Positions 1-7,888 of a stretch of 64,000 bases of DNA are shown one piece after another; positions within the stretch are counted from its first letter, which is position 1; each line of letters starts with the position of its first letter. Under the pieces are notes generated by a model. That model saw only the letters and a list, made by a program, of their open reading frames with translations, did not search any database and was not told the DNA's origin. Source of the stretch: DASRSS01 sp963799045 (lineage in GTDB: Bacteria; Actinomycetota; Actinomycetes; Mycobacteriales; Jatrophihabitantaceae); assembly GCA_963799045.1 (NCBI GenBank), contig CAWCVN010000005.1:682001-746000 (forward strand). The letters are read 5' to 3'. The position numbers and the translations under genes were made by a program.

Positions 1-3
1 CGC

Positions 4-33
4 ATGTCGCGAACGAGCATGTCGCGAACGAGT
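4..33 (+). repeat. 15-bp tandem duplication at the gene start
   Basis: ATGTCGCGAACGAG is repeated 15 bases later with one difference at the end of the unit, giving the protein an MSRTSMSRTS beginning and two equivalent in-frame starts. It looks like slippage and adds only five residues before the signal peptide. Confidence 0.8.
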
Positions 34-2019
34 CGGAACTGGGTGGGTGCTCTGGTCGTGGCGGCGCTGACCGCGCTGGGCATGGGCCTGGCGCCGGGCG
101 CCTCGGGCAGGCCCGTCGGGCGCGCCGACTCCGCGCCCCCCGCGCCGAAGGTCATTCCTGCGCCCGTGTCGCTGCAGACCGGTACCGGCACCTTCGCGTT
201 GGGCCCGTGGACGACGATCGTGGCCTCGTCACGGGGTGCCGTCGGCGTCGCGCGCGATCTCGCCTCGGAGCTGCGGCCGGCGACGGGATTCCCGCTGCCG
301 GTCGTCGCCGGCGGTCGGCACGGCCGCGGCTCCCACCGCTGGTGGCGCGGCGGGCCCAGCCGAATCACCCTCACGGTCGCGCACCCCGCGGTGCTGTCCG
401 GGCACCCGGACGGATACCGGCTGCAGGTGAGCACGCGTCGCGTCGAGCTCAGCGCACCGAGTGCCGCGGGCCTGTTCCACGGCGCGCAGACCATCCGTCA
501 GCTGCTGCCCGGCTGGATCGACAGCCCGACTCCGGTGGTCGGCCCGTGGACGATGCCGGCGGTCTCGATCATCGACTACCCGCGCTACGCCTACCGCGGC
601 GTGATGGTCGACATCGCGCGGCACTTCGAGCCGCCGTCCGCGGTGGAACGCATCATCGACGTCGCGTCCGAGTACAAGATGAACACCCTGCACCTGCACC
701 TGAGCGACGACCAGGGCTTCCGGGTCGCGATCAACGGCTTCCCGCGCCTGACGTCCATCGGGGCGCAGGGCTCGGTCGGCACGCACGGGCGCCCCATGGA
801 CCCTGGCGGCTACTGGACCCAGCGGGACTACCGGCAGGTCGTTCGCTACGCGGCTGCCCATTTCATGACCGTGGTCCCCGAGGTCGACTCGCCGAGCCAC
901 AACAACGCGATCGTGATGTCCGAGTACAACGACACCGCGAATCCGCTGCTGGACGGCAACCCGCAGGACATTAACTGCGGAGACGTGTCGCCGCCGGAGT
1001 GGAACTACAGCACGGCCGTCGGCTACAGCGGCATGTGCCCGGACAGCAGCAACACCTGGGCCATCTACACCGCGATCATCGACCAGTTGTCGGCGATGTC
1101 CAGCAGCCCGTACTACGACCTCGGCGGCGACGAGGCGCACCCGTTCACCCCGGCGAAGTACTCCGAGTTCATCAACAAGGAGACGCCGATCGTCCAGGCC
1201 GCCGGCAAGACGCCGATGGGCTGGGCGGACGGTTTCGCCACCACCGCGGGCACGAACCCGCCGGCCGGATCCGTGGCCGAGGCGTGGATGCCGGGTGCGA
1301 GCGACGGGGCTGCGGCGGTGCGGAAGGGGATGAAGGTGATCATGTCCCCAGCCGACCACGCCTACCTCGACCAGAGCTACCCCAACGACCACAGCGGACT
1401 CGGGCTCGGCTGGGCCTGCCGGGGCTGCGACCTGGACGTCAACTACAACTGGGACCCCGGGGCGTACCCAGGTGTTCCGGACAGCAGCGTCATCGGCGTC
1501 GAGGGAGCCCTGTGGAGCGAGACGATCCCGACTCTCGCTGACGCCGAGTACCTGCTGCTGCCACGCTTGATGGCGATCGCGGAGATCGGCTGGTCGCCCA
1601 AGGCCGACCGCAGCGGGCCGACCAGCGCGGCGTTCCAGGACTTCGTAGCGAGAGTCGCCGCGCAGGGCAGCCGGCTGCAGGCGGCCGGGCTGAACTTCTA
1701 CACGACGACGCAGGTGCCCTGGCGGCTCGACGGCACGGCCGTCTACCCGCACCGGCGCACCCGGGATGAGCTAGGCGTGGTGTCCGCACCCGGCTACGCA
1801 CCCGGGGACGTGACCGCGACCGTCACCTGGGGCGACGGCAGCACCACCGACGCCACGGTGACCGGCACGGCGCCCAGCCCGGGGCGGGTGAACGGCCTGT
1901 ACGCAATCTCCGCGCAGCACCCGCGGGGCGGCGCCCGGCCGGCCACCGTGACGGTCACCGCTGGCAGCCAGAGCACGAGCTTCCGCACCTGGGTCTGGGC
2001 CGGCCGCCGGCATCGCTAG
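4..2019 (+). CDS. secreted beta-N-acetylhexosaminidase (GH20)
   Basis: Hydrolyses terminal N-acetylglucosamine or N-acetylgalactosamine from chitin fragments or glycans, outside the cell. The 671-residue product opens with a basic stretch and a hydrophobic signal segment (about residues 12-35), then a GH20b-like N-terminal domain and the catalytic barrel. The GH20 catalytic pair is visible in LGGDEAH (D and E near residues 376-377), and GH20-type segments such as HLHLSDDQGF and VVPEVDSPSH precede it. The last 90 or so residues form an extra beta-sandwich with TVTWGDGS, resembling a PKD-like module. The first 15 bases of the gene are duplicated in tandem, so translation could start at 4 or 19. 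The left window edge hides any promoter. Confidence 0.93.
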   Translation: MSRTSMSRTSRNWVGALVVAALTALGMGLAPGASGRPVGRADSAPPAPKVIPAPVSLQTGTGTFALGPWTTIVASSRGAVGVARDLASELRPATGFPLPVVAGGRHGRGSHRWWRGGPSRITLTVAHPAVLSGHPDGYRLQVSTRRVELSAPSAAGLFHGAQTIRQLLPGWIDSPTPVVGPWTMPAVSIIDYPRYAYRGVMVDIARHFEPPSAVERIIDVASEYKMNTLHLHLSDDQGFRVAINGFPRLTSIGAQGSVGTHGRPMDPGGYWTQRDYRQVVRYAAAHFMTVVPEVDSPSHNNAIVMSEYNDTANPLLDGNPQDINCGDVSPPEWNYSTAVGYSGMCPDSSNTWAIYTAIIDQLSAMSSSPYYDLGGDEAHPFTPAKYSEFINKETPIVQAAGKTPMGWADGFATTAGTNPPAGSVAEAWMPGASDGAAAVRKGMKVIMSPADHAYLDQSYPNDHSGLGLGWACRGCDLDVNYNWDPGAYPGVPDSSVIGVEGALWSETIPTLADAEYLLLPRLMAIAEIGWSPKADRSGPTSAAFQDFVARVAAQGSRLQAAGLNFYTTTQVPWRLDGTAVYPHRRTRDELGVVSAPGYAPGDVTATVTWGDGSTTDATVTGTAPSPGRVNGLYAISAQHPRGGARPATVTVTAGSQSTSFRTWVWAGRRHR

Positions 2020-2331
2020 CGGCGTCGGCACCGCAGGCCCGGATTCGCGCCGACCAGCCACTTCATGCCGCACAGGGCGATCCGCCGGTGACGCCTGCGG
2101 ATCCGTGCCGGCCTGCTCGGACACCCCGCCCCAGGGCTTGACAAGGGAAACATCTTCCGCGGAAGATAACTCCCATCTCACCGGTGGTGGGACGCAGGTC
2201 AGGTTTCGGGCGCGGCAGGGGGCGGTCGAAGAAGGGCCTGCAGCATGGCGCGAGATCGGCCGGCGAGACGCTGGCGTGCCGCCGGCGCGGCGTGTCACGC
2301 GATGCGCCGGAGATTTCGGGGGCGCGCCAGG
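2020..2331. other. intergenic region with a palindrome and no recognisable gene
   Basis: About 310 bases between the hexosaminidase and the MarR gene. Open frames on both strands give only Arg/Pro/Ala-rich shadow peptides. The only structure I see is the promoter-like site with a 16-bp palindrome at 2138-2167. Confidence 0.6.
2138..2167 (+). promoter_or_regulatory. candidate promoter with MarR-type palindromic operator
   Basis: TTGACA at 2138-2143 is followed after 18 bases by GAAGAT, an acceptable -10. That -10 is part of the perfect palindrome ATCTTCCGCGGAAGAT (2152-2167). MarR-family dimers usually bind palindromes of about this size, and a MarR gene lies just to the right, so autoregulation or control of a lost neighbour is plausible. 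The promoter points right, where no plus-strand gene follows before 3139. The core TTCCGCGGAA recurs at 4292-4301. Confidence 0.4.
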
Positions 2332-2892
2332 CTACGCGCTGCCGCCGGTGCCCCGGCCTCTCCGGTCCGGAGAGGCCGGGGGCGGCGGCTGCAGGACAAA
2401 GGCTCCCGGCTCGTCCGACGCGTCCTGCCCGACCGCCTCGGCGGCGGTCTTGAGCCGCGCGGCGATCCGGGCGAGCGTCTCGATGTCCTCGGCGGTGACT
2501 GCTTCGAGCACGAGCGCGGCCACGGCCTCGTCGTAGGCGCGCACGGACTCTTCGGCGGACAGTCGGCCCCGCTCGGTCAGTACCGCGTGGACCACCCGCC
2601 GGTCGCCGGAGACGCCGCGACGATCGATGAGGCCGTCCTGGGCCAGACGATCCGCCAGCTTGGTGAACCCGCCCGAGGACATCGACAGGCTCCTGGCCAG
2701 TTCGCTCATGGTCATCCGCTGGTCGGGGGCGACTTGGAGCAGTCGCAGCACGGTGAACCACTGGGCCGGCATGCCCGGCTCGATCGCTCGTGCGAGCACC
2801 GCCTGTTGGGCGAGGCTGACGCCGTCCGCCGCAGCGGTCCACACATCGATCAGGTGACGATCTGCTGCTGTCCGGTTGGCGCTCGAGGGCAC
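2332..2892 (-). CDS. MarR-family transcriptional regulator
   Basis: Winged-helix repressor of 186 residues, starting at a GTG. The MarR core is clear: VLRLLQVAPDQRMTMSELAR, then the recognition segment MSSGGFTKLADRLAQDGLI, then the wing RRGVSGDRRVVHAVLTERG. The ligand is not predictable. The C-terminal tail from about residue 165 (FVLQPPPPASP onward) is Pro/Arg/Gly-rich and atypical for the family. It is encoded across a perfect 31-bp inverted repeat, so a frame error near the end, or a terminator invading the gene, is possible. No transporter or enzyme gene sits beside it in the usual divergent arrangement. Confidence 0.85.
   Translation of the reverse strand: MPSSANRTAADRHLIDVWTAAADGVSLAQQAVLARAIEPGMPAQWFTVLRLLQVAPDQRMTMSELARSLSMSSGGFTKLADRLAQDGLIDRRGVSGDRRVVHAVLTERGRLSAEESVRAYDEAVAALVLEAVTAEDIETLARIAARLKTAAEAVGQDASDEPGAFVLQPPPPASPDRRGRGTGGSA
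2351..2381. terminator. perfect GC-rich hairpin in the 3' end of the MarR gene
   Basis: Two 15-base arms (CCCCGGCCTCTCCGG and its complement) flank a single T. Folded with a minimal loop this is a very stable hairpin without a U-tract, as is common for actinobacterial terminators. It overlaps the last codons of the MarR frame. Confidence 0.4.
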
Positions 2893-3138
2893 CGGATCAG
2901 GCTACCCGGCCCGGCACGCACCCACGTTCCGGCGCGCTCGGCGGCCCGACGCCGGCAGTCGTCTGCCGGGACACCACCTTGCGCCACGCCGGAGCTGTCC
3001 CGGTCGCCCTAGGGCGAGGTCAGCATGCGCGATGTCGGCCCACAGGCCGGCGGAATCCGCACGGTGATCGCCGGGCGACCGGGTTCCGGATTGATAGCAT
3101 CCGTGACCAACGCCCGCTGACGGCAAAGGGTACGTCCG

Positions 3139-3675
3139 ATGGCTGACGGCGCCATTGATCGGCTGAGGGAGATACTCAGTTCGACGAGCGTCCCGGCGCT
3201 GCTGATCGAGCCACCGTCGGAGGAGATCGTCGCGGCGAACGGGGCGGCCGTGCGGCTGCTCGCCAATCACCCCGGCGACCAGGTTGCCGGGCAGCAGATC
3301 GGTCAGTATTTCCTCGGCCACATGAGCGGCGGTCTCGACCTGATCGCCCAGGGCACAGTGAGCGCCTACGAGACCCGACGCCGAACCCGGTCCAGGAACG
3401 AGGACGTGCGAGTCTGGGTGCGGCGCCTGTCCGGATCAGCCCGGCGCCCCATGGCGGTCATCCTGTTGGCGCCACGCACGGCAGAACCCGGCGCGGGCAC
3501 TCTGCCGTGGGATGGCGTCGTCGCGATCGGCTCCGTGGACAAGAATCTGGTCGTCGAACACATCACCGCGGGCATCGCTGACCTCCTCGGGCAGAGCTCC
3601 GAGCAGCTCATCGGCACCTCGCTGCTGCAGCTGGTCGACCCCGCTGACGTCGGCCAGCTGATGGAGGCCTCGTGA
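3139..3675 (+). CDS. PAS-domain sensor part of a PAS-LuxR regulator
   Basis: A 178-residue soluble protein. Residues about 10-110 form a PAS-like domain (VPALLIEPPSEEIVAANGAA), and a second PAS begins near residue 125 (VVAIGSVDKNLVVEHITAG) but stops in mid-domain at LVDPADVGQLMEAS. The next reading frame starts within the stop codon and supplies what looks like the missing end of the second PAS domain plus a LuxR-type helix-turn-helix. I therefore read 3139-4106 as one PAS-PAS-LuxR regulator split by a frame change. True translational coupling through the GTGA overlap cannot be excluded. Ligand unknown. Confidence 0.7.
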   Translation: MADGAIDRLREILSSTSVPALLIEPPSEEIVAANGAAVRLLANHPGDQVAGQQIGQYFLGHMSGGLDLIAQGTVSAYETRRRTRSRNEDVRVWVRRLSGSARRPMAVILLAPRTAEPGAGTLPWDGVVAIGSVDKNLVVEHITAGIADLLGQSSEQLIGTSLLQLVDPADVGQLMEAS

Positions 3676-4106
3676 GCACGCGCGAGGCCGAGCCGAGTGA
3701 CGGACCGAGCACGCGGGTGCACCTGCGTCGCGGCTTGCCTGCACGTTGCGAACTGCTGCTCGTTCCCCACGTTCCCGAGAGCGGGTACGCGTTCACCCTC
3801 ATGACCGTCGACAGCTACCCGGACGATCCCGAGCATTCGCTCCGAGCGAGCCTGGAGATGCTGCCGGCGCATGCCCACGCGGCGATGGTTGCAGAGCAGG
3901 CGGCCAGGTTGAGCAACCGCAAGCAGCTGGCCAAGCTCGGCGGCCGCGAGCTGGAGATCGTCACCGAACTGGTCGCCGGCAAACGAGTGCCGGCGATCGC
4001 GCGCAAGCTCTTTCTCAGCGAAGGCACCGTCCGCAACCATCTGTCGGGCGCCTACCGCAAGCTCGGGGTCACCAACCAGCAGGAACTGATCGACCTGTTC
4101 CACTGA
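3672..4106 (+). CDS. LuxR-type DNA-binding part of the PAS regulator
   Basis: A 144-residue product starting at GTG in a GTGA overlap with the upstream PAS frame. Residues about 10-60 resemble the end of a PAS core (CELLLVPHVPESGYAFTLMTV). A GerE/LuxR helix-turn-helix follows at about 85-140 (LGGRELEIVTELVAGKRV and SEGTVRNHLSGAYRKLGV). On its own it would be a DNA-binding protein lacking its sensor. Together with 3139-3675 it gives a regulator of about 320 residues. Confidence 0.75.
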   Translation: MSTREAEPSDGPSTRVHLRRGLPARCELLLVPHVPESGYAFTLMTVDSYPDDPEHSLRASLEMLPAHAHAAMVAEQAARLSNRKQLAKLGGRELEIVTELVAGKRVPAIARKLFLSEGTVRNHLSGAYRKLGVTNQQELIDLFH

Positions 4107-4290
4107 CGCAGCGATCCATGCGGCCGGGTCGCGAAGCTCGGTCGGGCGCGGTGTCGGGCATCTGGCGCCTCGCCGGCTGCGGCGGCGGCAGGGGGGAACG
4201 CCGCCGCAGCCCGTCCGAACGATCGTGCGTGGTGCTGCGGACACGTGTTGCATCGGCCGGACCGCCGCCGTGATTCGCGGTCAGCCGACA

Positions 4291-4302
4291 ATTCCGCGGA
4301 AT
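4291..4302. promoter_or_regulatory. palindrome sharing the core of the MarR-proximal site
   Basis: ATTCCGCGGAAT is a perfect 12-bp palindrome 23-80 bases before the possible starts of the GGDEF-EAL gene. Its ten-base core TTCCGCGGAA is identical to the centre of the palindrome at 2152-2167, so one regulator might bind both. Confidence 0.35.
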
Positions 4303-4381
4303 GTCATGACGGACGTGACACTCTGTGCGGGCACGAGACAGTTGCTTTCATGCCGCAGTTGTGACCGTCGATACTCGGCGT

Positions 4382-6178
4382 ATGCATTCGCAACCATTGT
4401 CGGGTCGACGCGAATGGCGCTGCTGGGTGCTGCGCCGGCCAGCAGTGGCGACACCTCAGGTGATCGGGCGATTGCTGGCGTTCCTGTACGCGGCCAGTTC
4501 CGGCGTCGGACTGCTCTCCTATTACCTCGCGGCTCGCTCGGGCCATCGCCTCAGCGGCTGGCTGCTGGTCATCTACAGCCTGTGCCTCGTCGGCGCGCCA
4601 CTGTTCCTGCGCATGCGAAGCGACCGGTTGTGGCTCGTCCTCGCCACGACGGCGATGGGGACGACTCTGGTGACAGTGGTGGTACGCCTCATGGGTGACG
4701 GTGGGATGGCGATCGCGACGGCCAGCCTCTACCTGCTCGTCGTCGTCCCTTGCTTCTATCTCTATTCGCGTCCGGTCGCCTGGCTGCACGGCGTGGTTGT
4801 CGGTGTCGTCGCTCTGCTCGTGCTGCGGAGCAACCGAGCTTTCGGCCCGGCCGAGCTGGCGATGCTCGCAGGAGTTATGGCCACCCTGACCCTGACGATG
4901 AGTTGGCTGGTGCGTGCTTCCGACCTTGCCGAGGTCGACTATGTGACCGGGCTGCCCAACCGACGGGGATTCGAGGCCGCCGCGCGGGTAGCGCTTCGGG
5001 ATACCGAGCCGGCCGCGCCGTGGGCGCTGGTGGAGGTCGACCTCGACGGGTCCAGCTTGATCAACGACACGTACGGCCACGCAGCAGCAGACGACGACGT
5101 GCTGCACGCACTGGCCTGCCGGTGGCGGCGAGTCTTACCGGAGAGCGCCGTTCTCGCACGTCACGGCAGCGATGAGTTCACGTTGCTGGTCCGGCCGGAT
5201 CCGGCGAGCGAGCTCGACCGCATCCTTGCGTCGATGCGATCCGCGGCCGAGAAGGCCACGTTCTGCGCCGGCGTGGCGTGGAGCACCCAGTACCCGGACG
5301 GCCGCAGCGAGTCGTTGACGATGCTGAAGCTGCGCGCAGACACAGCGGTGTACCAGGCGAAGCTGCGTGGCCCCGGGCAGACGGTCGTCGCGGCGGCGCC
5401 GCGCAGCATCCGCAGCGGCCAGGAGATCCTCGACGCCCTGGCGGCCGGACAGTTCGTGCTGTACTACCAGCCGATCGTCGATCTCGTGACTGGTGTGGTC
5501 GACAAGGCTGAGGCGCTGGTGCGCTGGCACCACCCGGAGGACGGGCTGATCTCTCCCGACGACTTCATCGCCGTGGCCGAACAGACCGGCACCATCGTCG
5601 AACTCGGCGACTGGATCGTCGCGACCGCGGTTCAGGACGCTGCCGGTTGGGCGCCGAACGCCGATGGGCGCCCCATCGAGATCAGTGTCAACGTCTCCGG
5701 GACCGAGTTGCAGGACCCGACCTACGCGCGCCGGCTGCTCGCCCACGCCCGGCGCTGCGGTCTGAGCACCGACCGCATGGTCGTCGAACTCATCGAGACC
5801 GACTACAACACCATCTCCGCCGTCGTACGAGCGAACCTCACGGCGCTGACCGCGGCCGGAGTCAGCCTGGCGATCGACGACTTCGGCACGGGCTATTCCA
5901 ATCTCAGCCGCCTGGACCAGACACAGGTCAAGGTCCTGAAGATCGACCGCTGCTTCACCCGAGCCGTGACCGGTCTGGCGCCCCGGGCGCCCGTGCTCGC
6001 TGCCATTCTGGCCATGGGACGCGCCTTGAAGCTGCAGGTTGTCGCCGAGGGTGTCGAAACCCCCGAGCAAGCAGCCTGGCTACGCAGCCGGGGATGCAGC
6101 CACGCGCAGGGCTACCTCTTCGGCAAGCCCGACCCGCAATCGCCGCACGTCGATGTCGAGTCCCTCGCTGCAGGATGA
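4382..6178 (+). CDS. membrane GGDEF-EAL c-di-GMP turnover protein
   Basis: About 598 residues from the ATG at 4382; a GTG at 4325 would add 19 residues. The N-terminus has roughly five to six hydrophobic segments (to about residue 180) and acts as a membrane sensor. The GGDEF domain starts at DYVTGLPNRRGF, but its signature reads RHGSDEF, with serine in place of the second glycine, so cyclase activity may be weak or lost. The EAL domain looks complete: EALVRW, SVNVSG, ELIETD, IDDFGTGYS, LKIDR and VAEGVETPEQ all keep the metal and catalytic residues. I infer a mainly phosphodiesterase role with a possibly GTP-sensing GGDEF. It ends just before the tRNA-derived repeat array, which is transcribed toward it. 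Confidence 0.9.
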   Translation: MHSQPLSGRREWRCWVLRRPAVATPQVIGRLLAFLYAASSGVGLLSYYLAARSGHRLSGWLLVIYSLCLVGAPLFLRMRSDRLWLVLATTAMGTTLVTVVVRLMGDGGMAIATASLYLLVVVPCFYLYSRPVAWLHGVVVGVVALLVLRSNRAFGPAELAMLAGVMATLTLTMSWLVRASDLAEVDYVTGLPNRRGFEAAARVALRDTEPAAPWALVEVDLDGSSLINDTYGHAAADDDVLHALACRWRRVLPESAVLARHGSDEFTLLVRPDPASELDRILASMRSAAEKATFCAGVAWSTQYPDGRSESLTMLKLRADTAVYQAKLRGPGQTVVAAAPRSIRSGQEILDALAAGQFVLYYQPIVDLVTGVVDKAEALVRWHHPEDGLISPDDFIAVAEQTGTIVELGDWIVATAVQDAAGWAPNADGRPIEISVNVSGTELQDPTYARRLLAHARRCGLSTDRMVVELIETDYNTISAVVRANLTALTAAGVSLAIDDFGTGYSNLSRLDQTQVKVLKIDRCFTRAVTGLAPRAPVLAAILAMGRALKLQVVAEGVETPEQAAWLRSRGCSHAQGYLFGKPDPQSPHVDVESLAAG

Positions 6179-6225
6179 CAGCCCCCGAGGGACCACAACA
6201 GCGAGCGCAAACCATCCGGTGAACT

Positions 6226-6748
6226 CCGACGGGTTCTGCACCGCAACCAGGTGCCCGTTCTTTGGGGTGAGTGCGGGTAAACCTGCGACCCCCGACGGGT
6301 TCTGCACCGCAACCAGGTGCCCGTTCTTTGGGGTGAGTGACGGGGCTTGAACCCGCGACCCCCGACGGGTTCTGCACCGCAACCAGGTGCCCGTTCTTTG
6401 GGGTGAGTGACGGGGCTTGAACCCGCGACCCCCGACGGGTTCTGCACCGCAACCAGGTGCCCGTTCTTTGGGGTGAGTGACGGGGCTTGAACCCGCGACC
6501 CCCGACGGGTTCTGCACCGCAACCAGGTGCCCGTTCTTTGGGGTGAGTGACGGGGCTTGAACCCGCGACCCCCGACGGGTTCTGCACCGCAACCAGGTGC
6601 CCGTTCTTTGGGGTGAGTGACGGGGCTTGAACCCGCGACCCCCGACGGGTTCTGCACCGCAACCAGGTGCCCGTTCTTTGGGGTGAGTGACGGGGCTTGA
6701 ACCCGCGACCCCCGACGGGTTCTGCACCGCAACCAGGTGCCCGTTCTT
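6226..6748 (-). repeat. tandem array of tRNA-His 3'-half units (about 70 bp each)
   Basis: Directly downstream of tRNA-His on its strand lie eight spacer cores (conserved AACCAG at 6245, 6311, 6381, 6451, 6521, 6591, 6661 and 6731), spaced 70 bp apart except the outermost at 66. Between them are seven copies of the tRNA-His 3' portion: six identical and one degenerate at the far end. Each copy keeps the T-arm (with T to C in the loop flank), the 3' acceptor strand and encoded CCA, but lacks the 5' acceptor strand and D-arm. The core shares GCACCTGGTTG with the anticodon arm and can form its own hairpin (ACGGG/CCCGT plus CACC/GGTG). Repetitive peptides in all frames are translation artefacts. 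Structurally it recalls the rtT repeats downstream of E. coli tyrT. Confidence 0.95.
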
Positions 6749-6825
6749 TGGGGTGAGTGACGGGACTTGAACCCGCGACCCCCTGGACCACAACCAGGTG
6801 CTCTACCAGCTGAGCTACACCCACC
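6749..6825 (-). tRNA. tRNA-His (anticodon GTG)
   Basis: Complete cloverleaf on the minus strand. Acceptor GTGGGTG pairs with CACTCAC; the D-arm contains AGCTGGTAGA; the anticodon stem CCTGG/CCAGG encloses TTGTGGT with anticodon GTG; the T-arm is GCGGG TTCAAGT CCCGT. The extra 5' G opposite a C discriminator is the tRNA-His identity signature, and CCA is encoded. It lies just downstream of orn on the same strand, a synteny known from mycobacteria. Confidence 0.97.
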
Positions 6826-6853
6826 ATGTCGGTGGCGCACCACCGAGGCCGGA

Positions 6854-7470
6854 TCAGTCTACCTGGCCCCGCGAGCCGTCCAGAACCGCCTTCGCCGCGG
6901 CCTGCGCAACCTCCAGGGTCGGTCCGGGCGGACCCACGAACAGCGTGCTGCGGTAGTACTGCAGCTCCTGGATGCTCTCGCCGATGTCGGCCAGCGCCCG
7001 GTGCGCCAGGCCCTTCTCCGGCTGCGACTGGTAGACGCGCGGATACCACCGCTTGGCCAGCTCCTTGATCGAGGACACGTCGATCATCCGGTAGTGCAGG
7101 TGCGCGTCCAGGGCCGGCATGTCGCGGGACAGGAAGCCGCGGTCGGTCGCGATCGAGTTGCCGCACAGCGGGGCGACGCGCGGTTCGGGCACGTGCTGCG
7201 GACGTAGTCGAGCACCCGTCTTCTCCGCGTCGCCGAGGGTGACGTCGACCGCCGGACGGCCTCGGTGAGCCCGGAGGTGGCGTGCATGTCCCGGACGAAC
7301 GGGATCATCGTCTCGAGCACGTCGTCGGCCACGTGGATGACGAGGTCCAGCCCGTCGTCGAGTACCCGCAGCTCGGCGTCGGTCACCAGCACCGCGACCT
7401 CGATCAGCGCGTCGCGCGCGAGGTCGAGGCCGGTCATCTCGCAGTCGATCCACACCAAGGCGTCGGTCAT
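6854..7470 (-). CDS. orn: oligoribonuclease (frameshifted as read)
   Basis: Orn is a 3'-5' exonuclease that degrades 2-5 nt RNAs, including the pGpG product of EAL enzymes. From the ATG at 7470 the reading begins with the DEDDh motif WIDCEMTGLD. Later blocks LCGNSIATDRGF, MPALDAHLHYRMIDVSSIKELAKRW and AHRALADIGESIQELQYYR are in another frame. Within roughly 7150-7260 the homology switches frame at least three times (VTLGDAEKT and VLDYVR lie in different frames). Total length is normal for the family (about 205 residues). Orn is nearly always required for growth, so sequencing indels are more likely than loss. Confidence 0.85.
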
Positions 7471-7543
7471 GGAAGCTGAGGCTATACGCCGCTGGCTACG
7501 GTGGGTGGTGTACGTCCACGCCGGCGAGCTCGAGGAGGCGATC

Positions 7544-7852
7544 ATGGCGGCGGAATTGCTGACCCAGGCGGCGATCGACGCGGCGCTGACCGCCCTGCAC
7601 CCGGGATGGACGGGAACGACCGAGCAGCTGGCCCGCTCGATCGAGTTCGCCGACTTCCCCACGGCGGTGCAGTTCGTGAACCGGCTGGCGCCGCGGTGCG
7701 AGGAGATGGACCATCATCCGGACCTGGCGCTGCGCTGGCGGTGGGTGGAGGTCGCGCTGTCCACCCACAGCGCCGGGGGAGTGACCGGGCTGGACGTCAC
7801 CCTGGCCGGCATCGTCGACGAGGTCGCCGGAACCCTGCCGCTCGCGGACTGA
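7544..7852 (+). CDS. pterin-4a-carbinolamine dehydratase
   Basis: A 102-residue protein that dehydrates 4a-hydroxytetrahydropterin, recycling the pterin cofactor of aromatic hydroxylases; in bacteria it can also be an orphan with an uncertain role. The family signature EEMDHHPDL with paired histidines is present, followed by the strand WRWVEVALSTHSAGGVTGLD. Start chosen at the ATG at 7544, preceded by GAGGAGG at proper spacing. No phenylalanine hydroxylase gene is nearby. It converges on the TetR gene with a 36-base gap. Confidence 0.9.
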   Translation: MAAELLTQAAIDAALTALHPGWTGTTEQLARSIEFADFPTAVQFVNRLAPRCEEMDHHPDLALRWRWVEVALSTHSAGGVTGLDVTLAGIVDEVAGTLPLAD

Positions 7853-7888
7853 GGCCTCGGCCCGCGCGTTCCAGCGGCCTGGGCGCTC

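Noticed and set aside
229..1752. 507-residue minus-strand frame antisense to the hexosaminidase
   Set aside because: Arg/Val/Ala-rich shadow without a family, typical of high-GC antisense frames.
6226..6748. CRISPR array
   Set aside because: Units are head-to-tail identical with no unique spacers, are too long, and match tRNA-His; no cas genes are present.
6226..6825. Integrated prophage or ICE at tRNA-His
   Set aside because: Repeated tRNA 3' ends recall attachment sites, but no integrase or phage genes lie on either side; flanking genes are chromosomal.
5955..7166. Long repetitive minus-strand polypeptides over the tRNA-His array
   Set aside because: They are three-frame translations of the tRNA-derived 70-bp repeat, whose length is not a multiple of three so the frame rotates. 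The VAQLVEH-type start is the classic spurious translation of a tRNA gene.
6854..7470. orn as a true pseudogene
   Set aside because: Catalytic motifs are intact in alternating frames and the gene is usually essential; local indel errors explain it better.
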